Shown: positions 56,315 to 64,000 of the stretch, piece after piece | Numbering within the stretch: position 1 is the first letter of the stretch | Layout: each line of letters opens with the position of its first letter | Source of the DNA: Cellvibrio sp. PSBB023 | GTDB lineage: Bacteria; Pseudomonadota; Gammaproteobacteria; Pseudomonadales; Cellvibrionaceae | Reading direction: 5' to 3' | Length of the DNA stretch: 64,000 nt | NCBI RefSeq assembly: GCF_002007605.1 | Contig: NZ_CP019799.1 | Span: 2,108,001-2,172,000 of the forward strand | Program-made: the position numbers and the translations under genes | The notes under the pieces: model-generated | Databases searched by the model: none | What the model was told of the DNA's origin: nothing | What the model saw: only the letters and a program-made list of their open reading frames with translations

Positions 56315-57355
56315 ATGATTATGCGTTTTCTCCCTCACCTCCTACTGGTTGCGACCAGTTTTCTTATCCTTAGCTGTAGCAAAAGCCCGGAAATGAGCAA
56401 AATCACTGGCTATGCACAAGGCACCACTTATAACCTCACCTTTGAATTGCCCGCCGATACCAATGTCCCCCTCAGCCGCATTGAAGAGGCGGTGAACGAA
56501 GAGCTGGCGCGCATGGATCTGGTGTTGTCCAACTATCGCGACGACTCACAAATTGAACAGTTTAATGACCAGCAATCCACCGACCCGGTAGAAGTGGATG
56601 CAGAGATGGTAGAACTGGTGGAGATTGCGCGCGTTATACATCGCGCCAGCAATGGCTGTTATGACCTCACCATCAAACCCCTGTTCGATTTGTGGGGCTT
56701 TAAGAACGATGTATTCAACCCGCCCAGTGACGATGCTATCGCCGCCACACTCGCCAATGTCGGCCTGGACAATCTGGAAACGGTTGACGCAACACATCTG
56801 CGGAAAAAAATTCCCAACCTGCGTATTGATGTCTCCTCTATTGGCCAAGGCTATGCGGTGGAACGCATTGTGAAACTGCTTGAGCAATATGGCGTGCACA
56901 ATTATTTAGTAGAAATTGGCGGTGAATTAAAAGTTCAAGGTAAAAAAATCAATGGTGAGGCCTGGCGCATCGCGCTGGAAAAACCGCTACCGAATGAGCG
57001 CAAAATGCACAAGATTGTCAGCTTCGATTCGGGCAAGCCCATGTCGCTGATCGGTTCAGGCACCTATCGTCATTTTTTTGATGATCATGGCAAACGCTAC
57101 AGCCATATTCTGGATGCGCGCAGCGGCAAACCCGTTGAGCACAACACTGTATCCGTCACTATTCTTCACCCCGATGCCACTCTGGGTGACGCTTGGTCTA
57201 CCGCCTTTTCCTGCCTGGGAAGCCGCGAGGGGCTGAAGGTGGCGAATGCAGAAAACCTGCCGGTATTATTTATTGATCAGGAAGGCGATAAATTTATTGA
57301 AACCGAATCCGATGCACTAAAAGCAATTACCGGTATTAGCTTTAAAAACCCTTAA
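56315..57355 (+). CDS. apbE: FAD:protein FMN transferase
   Basis: A 346-residue ApbE-family lipoprotein (lipobox SFLILSC) exported across the inner membrane. It attaches FMN covalently to Thr of partner proteins such as NqrB, NqrC or RnfG. Family motifs are KITGYAQGTTYNLTF, LSNYRDDSQIEQFN, DVSSIGQGYAVERI, and SHILDARSGKPVEHNTVSVT with metal ligands near the end. No flavoprotein gene is adjacent. A second Met two codons later is an alternative start. Confidence 0.93.
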   Translation: MIMRFLPHLLLVATSFLILSCSKSPEMSKITGYAQGTTYNLTFELPADTNVPLSRIEEAVNEELARMDLVLSNYRDDSQIEQFNDQQSTDPVEVDAEMVELVEIARVIHRASNGCYDLTIKPLFDLWGFKNDVFNPPSDDAIAATLANVGLDNLETVDATHLRKKIPNLRIDVSSIGQGYAVERIVKLLEQYGVHNYLVEIGGELKVQGKKINGEAWRIALEKPLPNERKMHKIVSFDSGKPMSLIGSGTYRHFFDDHGKRYSHILDARSGKPVEHNTVSVTILHPDATLGDAWSTAFSCLGSREGLKVANAENLPVLFIDQEGDKFIETESDALKAITGISFKNP

Positions 57356-57376
57356 TAACCAACAGGATTCTTCAGC

Positions 57377-57694
57377 ATGAAACTTGTCTACACCCACGAA
57401 AACCGTTTTCTAGTTGGTAATGCGCAGAACATTCTCGAACAAGCCGGAATTCGTGTGGTGTGGAAAAATGAATTCTCCTCGGGCGCCATTGGCGAAATAT
57501 CGCCCTTTGATACCTGGCCGGAACTATGGGTAGTGGAAGATACCGATTACGAACAAGCTATCGATATTCTGTCCAATGCGTTTAACACACCCAGCGCACC
57601 AGAATGGCAATGCGCACAATGCAATGAACAAAACGCCGCTGCTTTTGAGACCTGTTGGAATTGCCAAACGGAGAAAGTGGGGTTGGCGCAATGA
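57377..57694 (+). CDS. DUF2007 protein with C-terminal zinc ribbon
   Basis: A 105-residue protein joining a DUF2007 (putative signal-transducing) domain, MKLVYTHENRFLVGNAQNIL through ELWVVEDTDYEQA, to a RanBP2-like zinc finger (WQCAQCNEQNAAAFETCWNC, four Cys). Function is unknown. It overlaps the next gene by an ATGA junction, so the two are coupled. Confidence 0.8.
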   Translation: MKLVYTHENRFLVGNAQNILEQAGIRVVWKNEFSSGAIGEISPFDTWPELWVVEDTDYEQAIDILSNAFNTPSAPEWQCAQCNEQNAAAFETCWNCQTEKVGLAQ

Positions 57695-58578
57695 AACACA
57701 TCATCTTAATTTTTCTTCTTCTGGCAGTCACTGCCAGTGCACTAACCACAACAGCATTTGCAAAAAATACTGTGACAGTGATGAGCTACAACATCCGGTG
57801 TGGATTATGCGAGCCAGCGGAAAACCCTCACAACTGGGAAAAACGTAAGTATTTTGTCGCACATTTAATTAAAACGCACGATCCCGATGTGATTGGCTTA
57901 CAGGAAGCTGAAATATTTCAAGTAGAAGATTTAGTTGAAATGCTGGATGATTATTCCTGGACGGGGGTTGGCCGCAACGACGGCAAAGATAAAGGCGAAG
58001 CAAATGCAATTCTGTTCCGCACTGAACGCTTTTCGCTACAGTCGCAGCAAACACTCTGGTTATCGCAAACGCCGTTGAAGCCTTCGCTCGGCTGGGATGC
58101 AGCTTATCGCCGTACACTGACCATTGCGAAATTACTCGATGCGCAATCCAAACAGCTTTTCTATGCACTCAATACGCATTTAGATAATGAAGGTGAAACC
58201 GCACGACAGGAAGGGGCACAATTACTCCTGGCTGAAATCGCAAAAATTGACGCAGCATCGCCCTTGGTGGTAACTGGTGATTTTAATGTTATCGCCACCT
58301 CCACAACCTACGGCATCATTACCCAAACACTCGCCGACGCCGAGAAAATATCCATCACACCTGCTGTAGGCGGCACCAATACCTACAACGGCTTTGGCGA
58401 AAACAAAGAGCCAAACAATAAAATTGATTTTATTTTTGTGAAAAAATCAATGAAGGTGAAAAGCCATCAAATAGACACCACCATCTACAACAATATCTAC
58501 CCCTCGGATCACTATCCAATCATCGTAACGGTGGATACAGCAGCCACACCCGTAGATTCTTTATTGATTGCCGAGTAG
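57691..58578 (+). CDS. Secreted endonuclease/exonuclease/phosphatase family protein
   Basis: A 295-residue EEP-superfamily hydrolase with a signal peptide (HIILIFLLLAVTASAL, cleavage near AFA). Catalytic landmarks are VMSYNIRCG, VIGLQEAE with the metal Glu, NTHLDNEGETAR, VTGDFNVIA, and the terminal SDHYPII. Family members are sphingomyelinases, inositol phosphatases or nucleases; the secreted form fits a phosphodiesterase acting outside the cytosol. Its last 18 bases overlap the 3' end of the opposite LysR gene. Confidence 0.85.
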   Translation: MKHIILIFLLLAVTASALTTTAFAKNTVTVMSYNIRCGLCEPAENPHNWEKRKYFVAHLIKTHDPDVIGLQEAEIFQVEDLVEMLDDYSWTGVGRNDGKDKGEANAILFRTERFSLQSQQTLWLSQTPLKPSLGWDAAYRRTLTIAKLLDAQSKQLFYALNTHLDNEGETARQEGAQLLLAEIAKIDAASPLVVTGDFNVIATSTTYGIITQTLADAEKISITPAVGGTNTYNGFGENKEPNNKIDFIFVKKSMKVKSHQIDTTIYNNIYPSDHYPIIVTVDTAATPVDSLLIAE

Positions 58579-59520
58579 CACCGCCAATTCGTTGCGGATA
58601 TATTTTTCTTCCACCCATTCAGTTAAATGGGCATTCATAAATTCAATGAAATTATGCGCGGTAACAGGCAAGCGGCGATCGCCATGCTGCACCAAATACC
58701 AATGACTGTTCAACGGAAAATTGCGCACCTTAATTTGCGCTACACGCGCTTGGGATTGTGCCAATGTATGCTCGGATAACACGGCCAAACCCAAGCCATT
58801 TTCCACACTCATCCGAATCACTTCATTGCTTTCAATTTGCATGGTGTTGTGCAATTGCAAATTCTGTTCGCGCAGAAAATTTTCAAAAACCATCCGCGTC
58901 GCACTGCCAGGCTCGCGCATTAAAAAACGCTCATCAACCAACTCCACGCAATCCACTTCATCCCGCTGCGCCGCCCAATGATGGATGGGTGCAATTAACA
59001 CCAACGGGTTACGCAAAAACCGACGGCTAATTACATGGTCGCCTGTGGGTGGATGACTAAACAGATACAAATCATCCAACTGATTTTCAAACCGCTGCAA
59101 CACACTGCCACGGTTGCCGATATTAAAAGTCACATCCACCGCCGGATATTGTTGCGCATAGGGGCTGAGCAGCCGCGGCAACACATACTGTGCCGTTGTT
59201 ACCACACCAATGCTGAAATGGCCCTTATTACCACGCGCGGCATCGGTCAGGAAACCATCAAAGTCCTCAAAGCGGGTAAGTGCGTCCAAAGCGGCGTGAT
59301 ACAGCTCGGTACCGACAAATGTCGGCTTATAGCTACCCTCGCGCAGCTCCAGCAAAGGCTCCCCCACCGCTTCGCTCAGGCGCTTGACCTGCAGGGAAAC
59401 CGTGGGTTGGGTGAGATGCAATTGCTGGGCAGCTTGCGAGATGGAACCGCTGCGCACCACAGCGACATAGACCTGCAACAGGCGAAAAGTGAGATGTCGA
59501 ATATTCATAGCAGCATTCAA
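58561..59520 (-). CDS. LysR-family regulator, CbbR-like
   Basis: A 319-residue LysR-type regulator. The winged helix-turn-helix spans about residues 10-65 (VAVVRSGSISQAAQQL, LTQPTVSLQVKRL), followed by a CysB/CbbR-like effector domain (GHFSIGVVTTAQYVLPRLL, HVISRRFLRNPLVLIA). It is divergent from the SbtA-type gene with 109 bases between the starts, so it very likely regulates it. CbbR relatives respond to carbon metabolites. The start at 59520 has GGA six bases upstream; ATG 59508 is an alternative. Confidence 0.9.
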   Translation of the reverse strand: MNAAMNIRHLTFRLLQVYVAVVRSGSISQAAQQLHLTQPTVSLQVKRLSEAVGEPLLELREGSYKPTFVGTELYHAALDALTRFEDFDGFLTDAARGNKGHFSIGVVTTAQYVLPRLLSPYAQQYPAVDVTFNIGNRGSVLQRFENQLDDLYLFSHPPTGDHVISRRFLRNPLVLIAPIHHWAAQRDEVDCVELVDERFLMREPGSATRMVFENFLREQNLQLHNTMQIESNEVIRMSVENGLGLAVLSEHTLAQSQARVAQIKVRNFPLNSHWYLVQHGDRRLPVTAHNFIEFMNAHLTEWVEEKYIRNELAVLLGNQ

Positions 59521-59529
59521 ATTCCAACA

Positions 59530-59543
59530 TATAGATGACTATA
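59530..59543. promoter_or_regulatory. Inverted repeat in the lysR-sbtA intergenic region
   Basis: TATAG-ATGA-CTATA, a perfect 5-bp inverted repeat ten bases upstream of the LysR start. It could be part of a LysR recognition site with autoregulation. The region is very AT-rich, so chance occurrence is possible. Confidence 0.35.
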
Positions 59544-59629
59544 AATATAATAAATCATAAACATTAATTATCATCAATTACCAAATAAAACGACAATAGC
59601 ACCACTGCCATCACACTGTGGAGCGAACC

Positions 59630-60568
59630 ATGCCCGATATCGTTATTATGTTCTTCTTGCTCGGCGCCCTTGCCGGAGTTGCCAAGTCTGACCTTCAAGT
59701 GCCCAAAGCGGCCTATGACACACTCAGTATTTTGTTAATGCTGACTCTGGGACTGAAAGGAGGTTTAGCCCTACACGGACAAGTGAGCTGGCAGCTACTA
59801 CCCGAAGTGGTTGTGGTTATTCTGATTGGCATCGCCATTCCTTTGGCTGTCTATCCAATTGTTCGCAAACTTGCAGGCCTTAACGCCGCCGACAGCGCCA
59901 GCCTAGCAGCACACTATGGCTCGGCCAGTGCCGGCACCTTTGCCGTCGCGCTGGCTTTTGCGGAAGCCAACAACCTGCCGATAGCACCACAAACCACTCT
60001 CTACCTGGTTTTACTGGAACTACCGGCAATTGTGGTGGCGATTATGATTTATCGCAAAGTCACTGGCAGCACAGCCAAAGCCAGCGCCATCTGGCACGAA
60101 GCCCTAACCAGTCGCGGGGTGGTTCTGCTGGCTGGCGGTTTGCTGATTGGCTACTGGTACGGGCCCGAAGGCAGTGCAGCGATCAGCCCTTTATTCCTCG
60201 GTGCGTTTAAAGCGCTGCTCGCCCTCTTTTTATTGGAAATGGGACTGTGTGTGTCCAAACACCTCAACCCATTCCCGATAAAACATTGGCGCTTGATTGG
60301 CTTTGCGTTAGTCGCGCCAGTCATCCTGGCGACCATAGGCATTAGCCTTGGTGTATTGCTCGGCTTACCCGCCGGTAGCAGCTTGATTCTCGGCAGTCTG
60401 GTTGCAAGTGCGTCCTATATCGCCGCACCAGCAGCCATTCGCGGGGCAATCCCCGAGGCCGATGTAGGCCTCTCCATTTTCGCCTCACTGGGCGTGACCT
60501 TTCCGTTGAATGTGTTAGTGGGAATTCCCGTTTATTACCAGATGATGGAAGTGATAAGCCATCTGTAA
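59630..60568 (+). CDS. Sodium-dependent bicarbonate transporter, SbtA family
   Basis: A 312-residue inner-membrane protein of the DUF897/SbtA family with about ten helices. The sequence DIVIMFFLLGALAGVAKSDL, KAAYDTLSILLMLTLGLKGG, AAHYGSASAGTFAVALAFAE and GSLVASASYIAAPAAIRGAIPEAD are typical. SbtA takes up bicarbonate with sodium in cyanobacteria; in heterotrophs it may supply carboxylases. The ATG at 59630 has GGAG six bases before it, unlike the GTG 12 bases earlier. No sbtB-like regulator gene is adjacent. Confidence 0.88.
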   Translation: MPDIVIMFFLLGALAGVAKSDLQVPKAAYDTLSILLMLTLGLKGGLALHGQVSWQLLPEVVVVILIGIAIPLAVYPIVRKLAGLNAADSASLAAHYGSASAGTFAVALAFAEANNLPIAPQTTLYLVLLELPAIVVAIMIYRKVTGSTAKASAIWHEALTSRGVVLLAGGLLIGYWYGPEGSAAISPLFLGAFKALLALFLLEMGLCVSKHLNPFPIKHWRLIGFALVAPVILATIGISLGVLLGLPAGSSLILGSLVASASYIAAPAAIRGAIPEADVGLSIFASLGVTFPLNVLVGIPVYYQMMEVISHL

Positions 60569-60644
60569 GCGATACCGGTTGGGGGGCGTCACCTCAATGT
60601 AATCCGCGTTGATAGCTGCCAGTCAAGAATGCCCAAAGAATGCA

Positions 60645-60674
60645 TTCGGCATCCCCCCAGCATCGTGCTAATAT
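60645..60674 (+). promoter_or_regulatory. Possible purE promoter
   Basis: TTCGGC and TAATAT separated by 18 bases, about 75 bases before purE. The -35 is weak. No clear PurR palindrome was found. Confidence 0.3.
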
Positions 60675-60748
60675 GCGCGCCTTTTTTCCGTTTCCGGCTC
60701 ATTTTTTGAGCTTACACTTATTGAGTTTCAAGCATTCGGGCAAGCGCT

Positions 60749-61240
60749 ATGGCAAGAAAAGTTGCGGTGATTATGGGCTCCAAGAGCGATTGGGCCACTA
60801 TGCAGGCGGCAGTAGAAATACTGGAGCAGATGGGTGTCGAGTACCACACTGAGGTAGTGTCGGCGCATCGCACCCCGCAAAAGCTAACGGAGTTTGCTGA
60901 AAACGCAGTGGAGCAGGGTTATGCGGTGATCATCGCCGGCGCCGGTGGTGCAGCGCATTTGCCGGGCATGGTGGCAGCACACACCCGCTTGCCAGTCCTG
61001 GGCGTTCCCGTGCAAAGCAAAGCCCTGAGCGGTGTAGATAGCCTCTATTCCATCGTACAGATGCCCAAAGGCGTAGCGGTGGGCACACTGGCGATTGGGG
61101 TTGCTGGCGCATTTAACGCTGGCCTGCTGGCCTGCCAGATCCTGGCAGTGACTGACCCTGCGCTGGCCATCAAAATCGAGCAATTCCGCCATGACCAGAC
61201 ACAGGCCGTTTTGGATAATCCCGATCCAAGAGATCAATAA
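60749..61240 (+). CDS. purE: N5-carboxyaminoimidazole ribonucleotide mutase
   Basis: Class I PurE, 163 residues, converting N5-CAIR to CAIR in purine synthesis. Signature elements are [12 protein letters not shown], the [13 protein letters not shown] loop with the catalytic His, [12 protein letters not shown], and [13 protein letters not shown]. It is followed 48 bases later by purK, its usual partner. Confidence 0.97.
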   Translation: MARKVAVIMGSKSDWATMQAAVEILEQMGVEYHTEVVSAHRTPQKLTEFAENAVEQGYAVIIAGAGGAAHLPGMVAAHTRLPVLGVPVQSKALSGVDSLYSIVQMPKGVAVGTLAIGVAGAFNAGLLACQILAVTDPALAIKIEQFRHDQTQAVLDNPDPRDQ

Positions 61241-61288
61241 GGCGCAATCAATCATTTCCCGTTTTACAGGCTGTTTCCGAGGTTAGGC

Positions 61289-62365
61289 ATGAGTCAACGA
61301 ATTTGGGTTTTAGGTGCAGGTCAGTTGGGCGCAATGCTCAAGCATGCCGGCATGCCATTGGCGCTGGACGTGTGCCCTGTCGATATTAATGAAAGCAGTG
61401 CGCCTGCACTGGCCGTTGATGATCTGGTGACCGCCGAGCGTGAGCAGTGGCCGGCAACCCTGGTGACCCATGCACTTGCCCAACATCCGCGTTTTATCAA
61501 TCAAAACGTGTTTGGCCGCCTGGCAGATCGTAAAACCCAAAAAGAACTGATCGACTCACTCGGCATAGCCACAGCACCATGGCGCAATGTTGCCAATGAC
61601 ATCACTGCGAATGAATTGCGCGATCAACTTGGCGAGCGCGTACTGCTGAAGCGTCGCACCGGCGGTTACGATGGCCGTGGCCAACATTGGTTGCGTACTG
61701 ATGACGATGAAGTGCCCGGTGATTGGCAAGGTGAAGCAATCGCCGAACAGGCGATCAACTTTGATGAAGAAGTTTCTCTGGTGGGTGTGCGCAATGCAGC
61801 GGGCGAATGCGTGTTTTATCCACTCACCTTGAATTTACATTTGAGCGGCATACTCTACGCCTCGGTTGCGCCACTCGCCCGCCTGCAACCGCTGCAAGCG
61901 CAAGCCGAGCAGATGCTCGGTAACATTTTGAATGCGCTGGACTACGTTGGCGTGATGGCCATGGAAACCTTCCGTGTTGGCGATCAATTGCTGATTAATG
62001 AATTGGCACCACGCGTACACAACTCGGGCCACTGGACACAAGCAGGCGCCAGCATCAGCCAGTTCGAATATCACCTGCGCGCCATTGCCGATATGGCCAT
62101 CCCTGCACCACAGGTGATAGGTCAAAATGTGATGATCAATTTGATCGGTATCGACTACAACCCACAATGGCGCAACCTGCCCTGTGCACGCACTTATTGG
62201 TACGGTAAAGAGGTTCGCCCTGGTCGCAAAGTGGGCCATATCAATATTGTCAGCAATAACATTACCGAGGTACGCGAAACCCTGGTTTTGCTCGGCGACC
62301 TGCTGCCCGAACACTACTACCGCGATGCTATCGACTGGAGCCTGAGTGCACTGGAATCGCTCTAA
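61289..62365 (+). CDS. purK: N5-carboxyaminoimidazole ribonucleotide synthase
   Basis: ATP-grasp enzyme of 358 residues that makes N5-CAIR from AIR, ATP and bicarbonate, feeding PurE. The N-terminal WVLGAGQLGAMLKHAG, the KRRTGGYDGRGQHWL region, EQAINFDEEVSLVGVR, and NELAPRVHNSGHWTQ with the catalytic residues are conserved. The bicarbonate requirement may relate to the SbtA gene just upstream, but this is only context. A strong terminator overlaps its stop codon. Confidence 0.96.
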   Translation: MSQRIWVLGAGQLGAMLKHAGMPLALDVCPVDINESSAPALAVDDLVTAEREQWPATLVTHALAQHPRFINQNVFGRLADRKTQKELIDSLGIATAPWRNVANDITANELRDQLGERVLLKRRTGGYDGRGQHWLRTDDDEVPGDWQGEAIAEQAINFDEEVSLVGVRNAAGECVFYPLTLNLHLSGILYASVAPLARLQPLQAQAEQMLGNILNALDYVGVMAMETFRVGDQLLINELAPRVHNSGHWTQAGASISQFEYHLRAIADMAIPAPQVIGQNVMINLIGIDYNPQWRNLPCARTYWYGKEVRPGRKVGHINIVSNNITEVRETLVLLGDLLPEHYYRDAIDWSLSALESL

Positions 62366-62396
62366 CAAAAAGCCGGACTTGTTCCGGCTTTTTGTT
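62364..62396 (+). terminator. Terminator after purK
   Basis: A 14-bp stem (AACAAAAAGCCGGA / TCCGGCTTTTTGTT) with a 5-base loop begins at the purK stop codon and ends in a T-run. Confidence 0.88.
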
Positions 62397-62549
62397 AGGT
62401 TTGGTTAATTCTTGCATCTTGTCAGCACCGAAGTGTGATAGTTTTTGCTACCTGTAACGTAACAACAAGCATAGATTTATCCCTTCACTTTGCCGCATAT
62501 AGCACAACACCCCAGTAACAGTTACTTTTATGAATAGGAGCTATTTAGC

Positions 62550-62927
62550 TTGACGGACCTTGATCTGAAAATCACACCCCATGAGAATTACCTGCATGTG
62601 GATGTACGTGGCATGGGCAATTATGAAAACGCTCTGTTTATGTGGCAGAGCGTGGTCGATGCCTGTGAGCAGTACCAATGCTTCAAAGTGCTTGGCGAAC
62701 AATATTTATTTGATTCGGTATCAACCGCGGAAGCGTTTGATCACCCCACCATCTTTAAAAAGGTCGGCATCACCAAAAAATACACATTCGCGTGGGTTGA
62801 TAATAATCCACGGACTCGCGAGACCACACAATTTGTCCGCGATGTGTTGGCGAACCGCTCCATTGGTTACGGTCGATTGTTCAACGATGCTGACAGTGCA
62901 AAACGCTGGTTACTGCAACAGGATTAG
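62550..62927 (+). CDS. SpoIIAA-like (STAS-related) protein
   Basis: A 125-residue soluble protein resembling the SpoIIAA-like family (DLKITPHENYLHVDVRG, then DACEQYQCFKVLGE, and late GYGRLFNDADSAKRWLLQ). Start is a TTG nine bases after AGGAG; no better ATG fits the frame. Function in this family is unknown; lipid binding or regulation have been suggested for relatives. Monocistronic. Confidence 0.72.
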   Translation: MTDLDLKITPHENYLHVDVRGMGNYENALFMWQSVVDACEQYQCFKVLGEQYLFDSVSTAEAFDHPTIFKKVGITKKYTFAWVDNNPRTRETTQFVRDVLANRSIGYGRLFNDADSAKRWLLQQD

Positions 62928-62968
62928 TACTGCGTTGCAAAGACACAGCCAATAGCCAGCTAATAATG

Positions 62969-63007
62969 CCCACAAAAAAAGCGCCCTGTAAGCGCTTTTT
63001 TTGTGGG
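62969..63007. terminator. Bidirectional terminator
   Basis: A 16-bp stem (CCCACAAAAAAAGCGC / GCGCTTTTTTTGTGGG) lies between the convergent SpoIIAA-like and OmpA-domain genes, with A and T runs on both arms. Confidence 0.88.
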
Positions 63008-63025
63008 TGAAGACAGTCGCTTTCA

Positions 63026-64000
63026 CTATAAAATCCACACCTCTACACGGCGATTCATGCGGCGCCCCTCTTCCGACTTACTGCTCGCCAAAGGTGCTTC
63101 ATCACCCATGCCACGCGCCACTAACGGATAGATACCGCGTGCAATTAACGCTTGTTCAACAACCTTGGCCCGGCGCAAGGACAATTCACGATCATCTGAA
63201 TTACTCCCTTCGTCATCGGTAAATCCAAACAACTGCACCCGTTTTGGTGCATTGGTTTCCATATATTTCACCAAGCGCTCCAAATCGGTAATCGCCTTGG
63301 TATCCAACTCATCACTACCATCTTTAAAACGAAAGTTAATCGACAAACGCTGTGAACGATTTGTTAACTGGCGCATTTCTTCAGGGTAAAAACTATTGCT
63401 GTAAGGCTGACCGGTTTTAATATTTTGTGAGACCAACCCTATGTCTTCCACAATGCTCTGACCGCGCTCGGTCGCACTGAAGCGCACAAACTCCTCCGCT
63501 TCGGCATTGGTATTTTTTTGCGGCAAATAAAAATACAAGCGACGCGCCAGTGGATAATCTTCTGTACTGACGGTGAAATGCGTGGGTACTATCGCCTTGG
63601 CAGTTTTAGTCGCTGAAATAGCCAATAATTTTGCGCGACGCACATAAGGCAACCCAATAAAACCTATAGCCCCCTCATCCTTTGCAATGGCATCCGACAA
63701 CTCTGTGCTGGATTCAAACCGCTTGGCCGCCAGAGACATGCTGGCTTTTGCAGGGTCCAACACCATACTTTTAAAGGAATCCCAGGTACCGGAATTTTCA
63801 TCCCGTGCATAGAGGGTGATGGGACGATCAGCACCACCCAATTCAGACCAGTTAGTCGTTTCACCGGAAAATATTTTCACCAACTGCGGAATGGATAAAC
63901 TACCGACCGAGTTGGTATTGTTAACAATAATCGCAAGCCCATCCAAACCGATAATATGTTCAGCACCGGGCTCCGTCATGTCGCCCTGCTTACTCATTAA
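63026..64000 (-). CDS. Phosphate-binding-like/OmpA fusion protein (5' end outside window)
   Basis: The visible 323 residues join a PstS-like phosphate-binding domain (GLDGLAIIVNNTN, IPQLVKIFSGETTNWSELGG, YARDENSGTWDSFKSMVL, GAIGFIGLPYV) to an OmpA-like peptidoglycan-binding domain (INFRFKDGSDELD, LFGFTDDEGSNSDDRELSLRRA, GRRMNRRVEVWIL). The reading frame is open to the window edge, and PstS-type proteins would start about 100 residues earlier, so the N-terminus is beyond 64000. Such fusions are periplasmic and wall-bound; ligand is uncertain. Confidence 0.85.
   Translation of the reverse strand, partial: LMSKQGDMTEPGAEHIIGLDGLAIIVNNTNSVGSLSIPQLVKIFSGETTNWSELGGADRPITLYARDENSGTWDSFKSMVLDPAKASMSLAAKRFESSTELSDAIAKDEGAIGFIGLPYVRRAKLLAISATKTAKAIVPTHFTVSTEDYPLARRLYFYLPQKNTNAEAEEFVRFSATERGQSIVEDIGLVSQNIKTGQPYSNSFYPEEMRQLTNRSQRLSINFRFKDGSDELDTKAITDLERLVKYMETNAPKRVQLFGFTDDEGSNSDDRELSLRRAKVVEQALIARGIYPLVARGMGDEAPLASSKSEEGRRMNRRVEVWIL

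Overview
The window looks like a chromosomal segment of a free-living, polysaccharide-degrading gammaproteobacterium of the Cellvibrio type (Cellvibrionaceae). This is inferred from the pseudomonad-like housekeeping order hisD-hisG-murA-ibaG-mlaC / kdsD-kdsC-lptCAB-rpoN-hpf-ptsN-rapZ-ptsO, from poly-serine linkers in a secreted lipoprotein, from a large TonB-dependent receptor with SapC and JmjC partners, and from a PTS-independent GlcNAc pathway (NagP, NagK, NagX). No rRNA, tRNA, prophage, transposase or CRISPR array was recognised.

Layout. Positions 1-4.6 kb, leftward: hisD, hisG (short form), murA, ibaG and mlaC. The mlaC gene stands alone, without mlaFED or mlaB. 4.9-12.2 kb, rightward: LPS and envelope genes (kdsD, kdsC, lptC, lptA, lptB), then rpoN with an unusually long acidic region, hpf and the nitrogen-PTS genes ptsN-rapZ-ptsO. 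12.4-16.3 kb: darP, motAB, a DUF1244 gene and a secreted beta-propeller protein. 16.6-20.7 kb: a LacI-family regulator and a 1008-residue lipoprotein with three Ig-like and twelve NHL repeats.

21-31.9 kb, leftward, is an amino-sugar utilisation locus: TonB receptor, SapC-like protein, JmjC/cupin protein, then nagK-nagP-nagX-nagA-nagB. Three identical 12-bp palindromes (GACAACGTTGTC) lie in its two promoters, as expected for a LacI-type repressor. The nag leader also carries a strong intrinsic terminator between promoter and first gene. That implies either attenuation or a short regulatory RNA, and it is the most interesting unexplained signal in the window.

32-43.4 kb: DUF3014 protein, cis-trans fatty-acid isomerase, feoAB plus a 56-codon Cys-rich membrane protein behind a Fur-like box, a pap2-eptA lipid A modification pair behind a PmrA-like direct repeat, a periplasmic binding protein, an AI-2E family permease and an FKBP isomerase. 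43.4-48.2 kb: a 161-bp nested-hairpin repeat element, rdgC, a SulP transporter and an orphan parallel beta-helix/PKD protein. 48.3-56.3 kb: complete kdpFABCDE with a KdpE-like direct repeat. 56.3-64 kb: apbE, a DUF2007/zinc-ribbon protein overlapping a secreted EEP-family phosphodiesterase, a LysR regulator divergent from an SbtA-type bicarbonate transporter, purE-purK, a SpoIIAA-like protein, and the 3' part of a gene joining a phosphate-binding-like domain to an OmpA domain.
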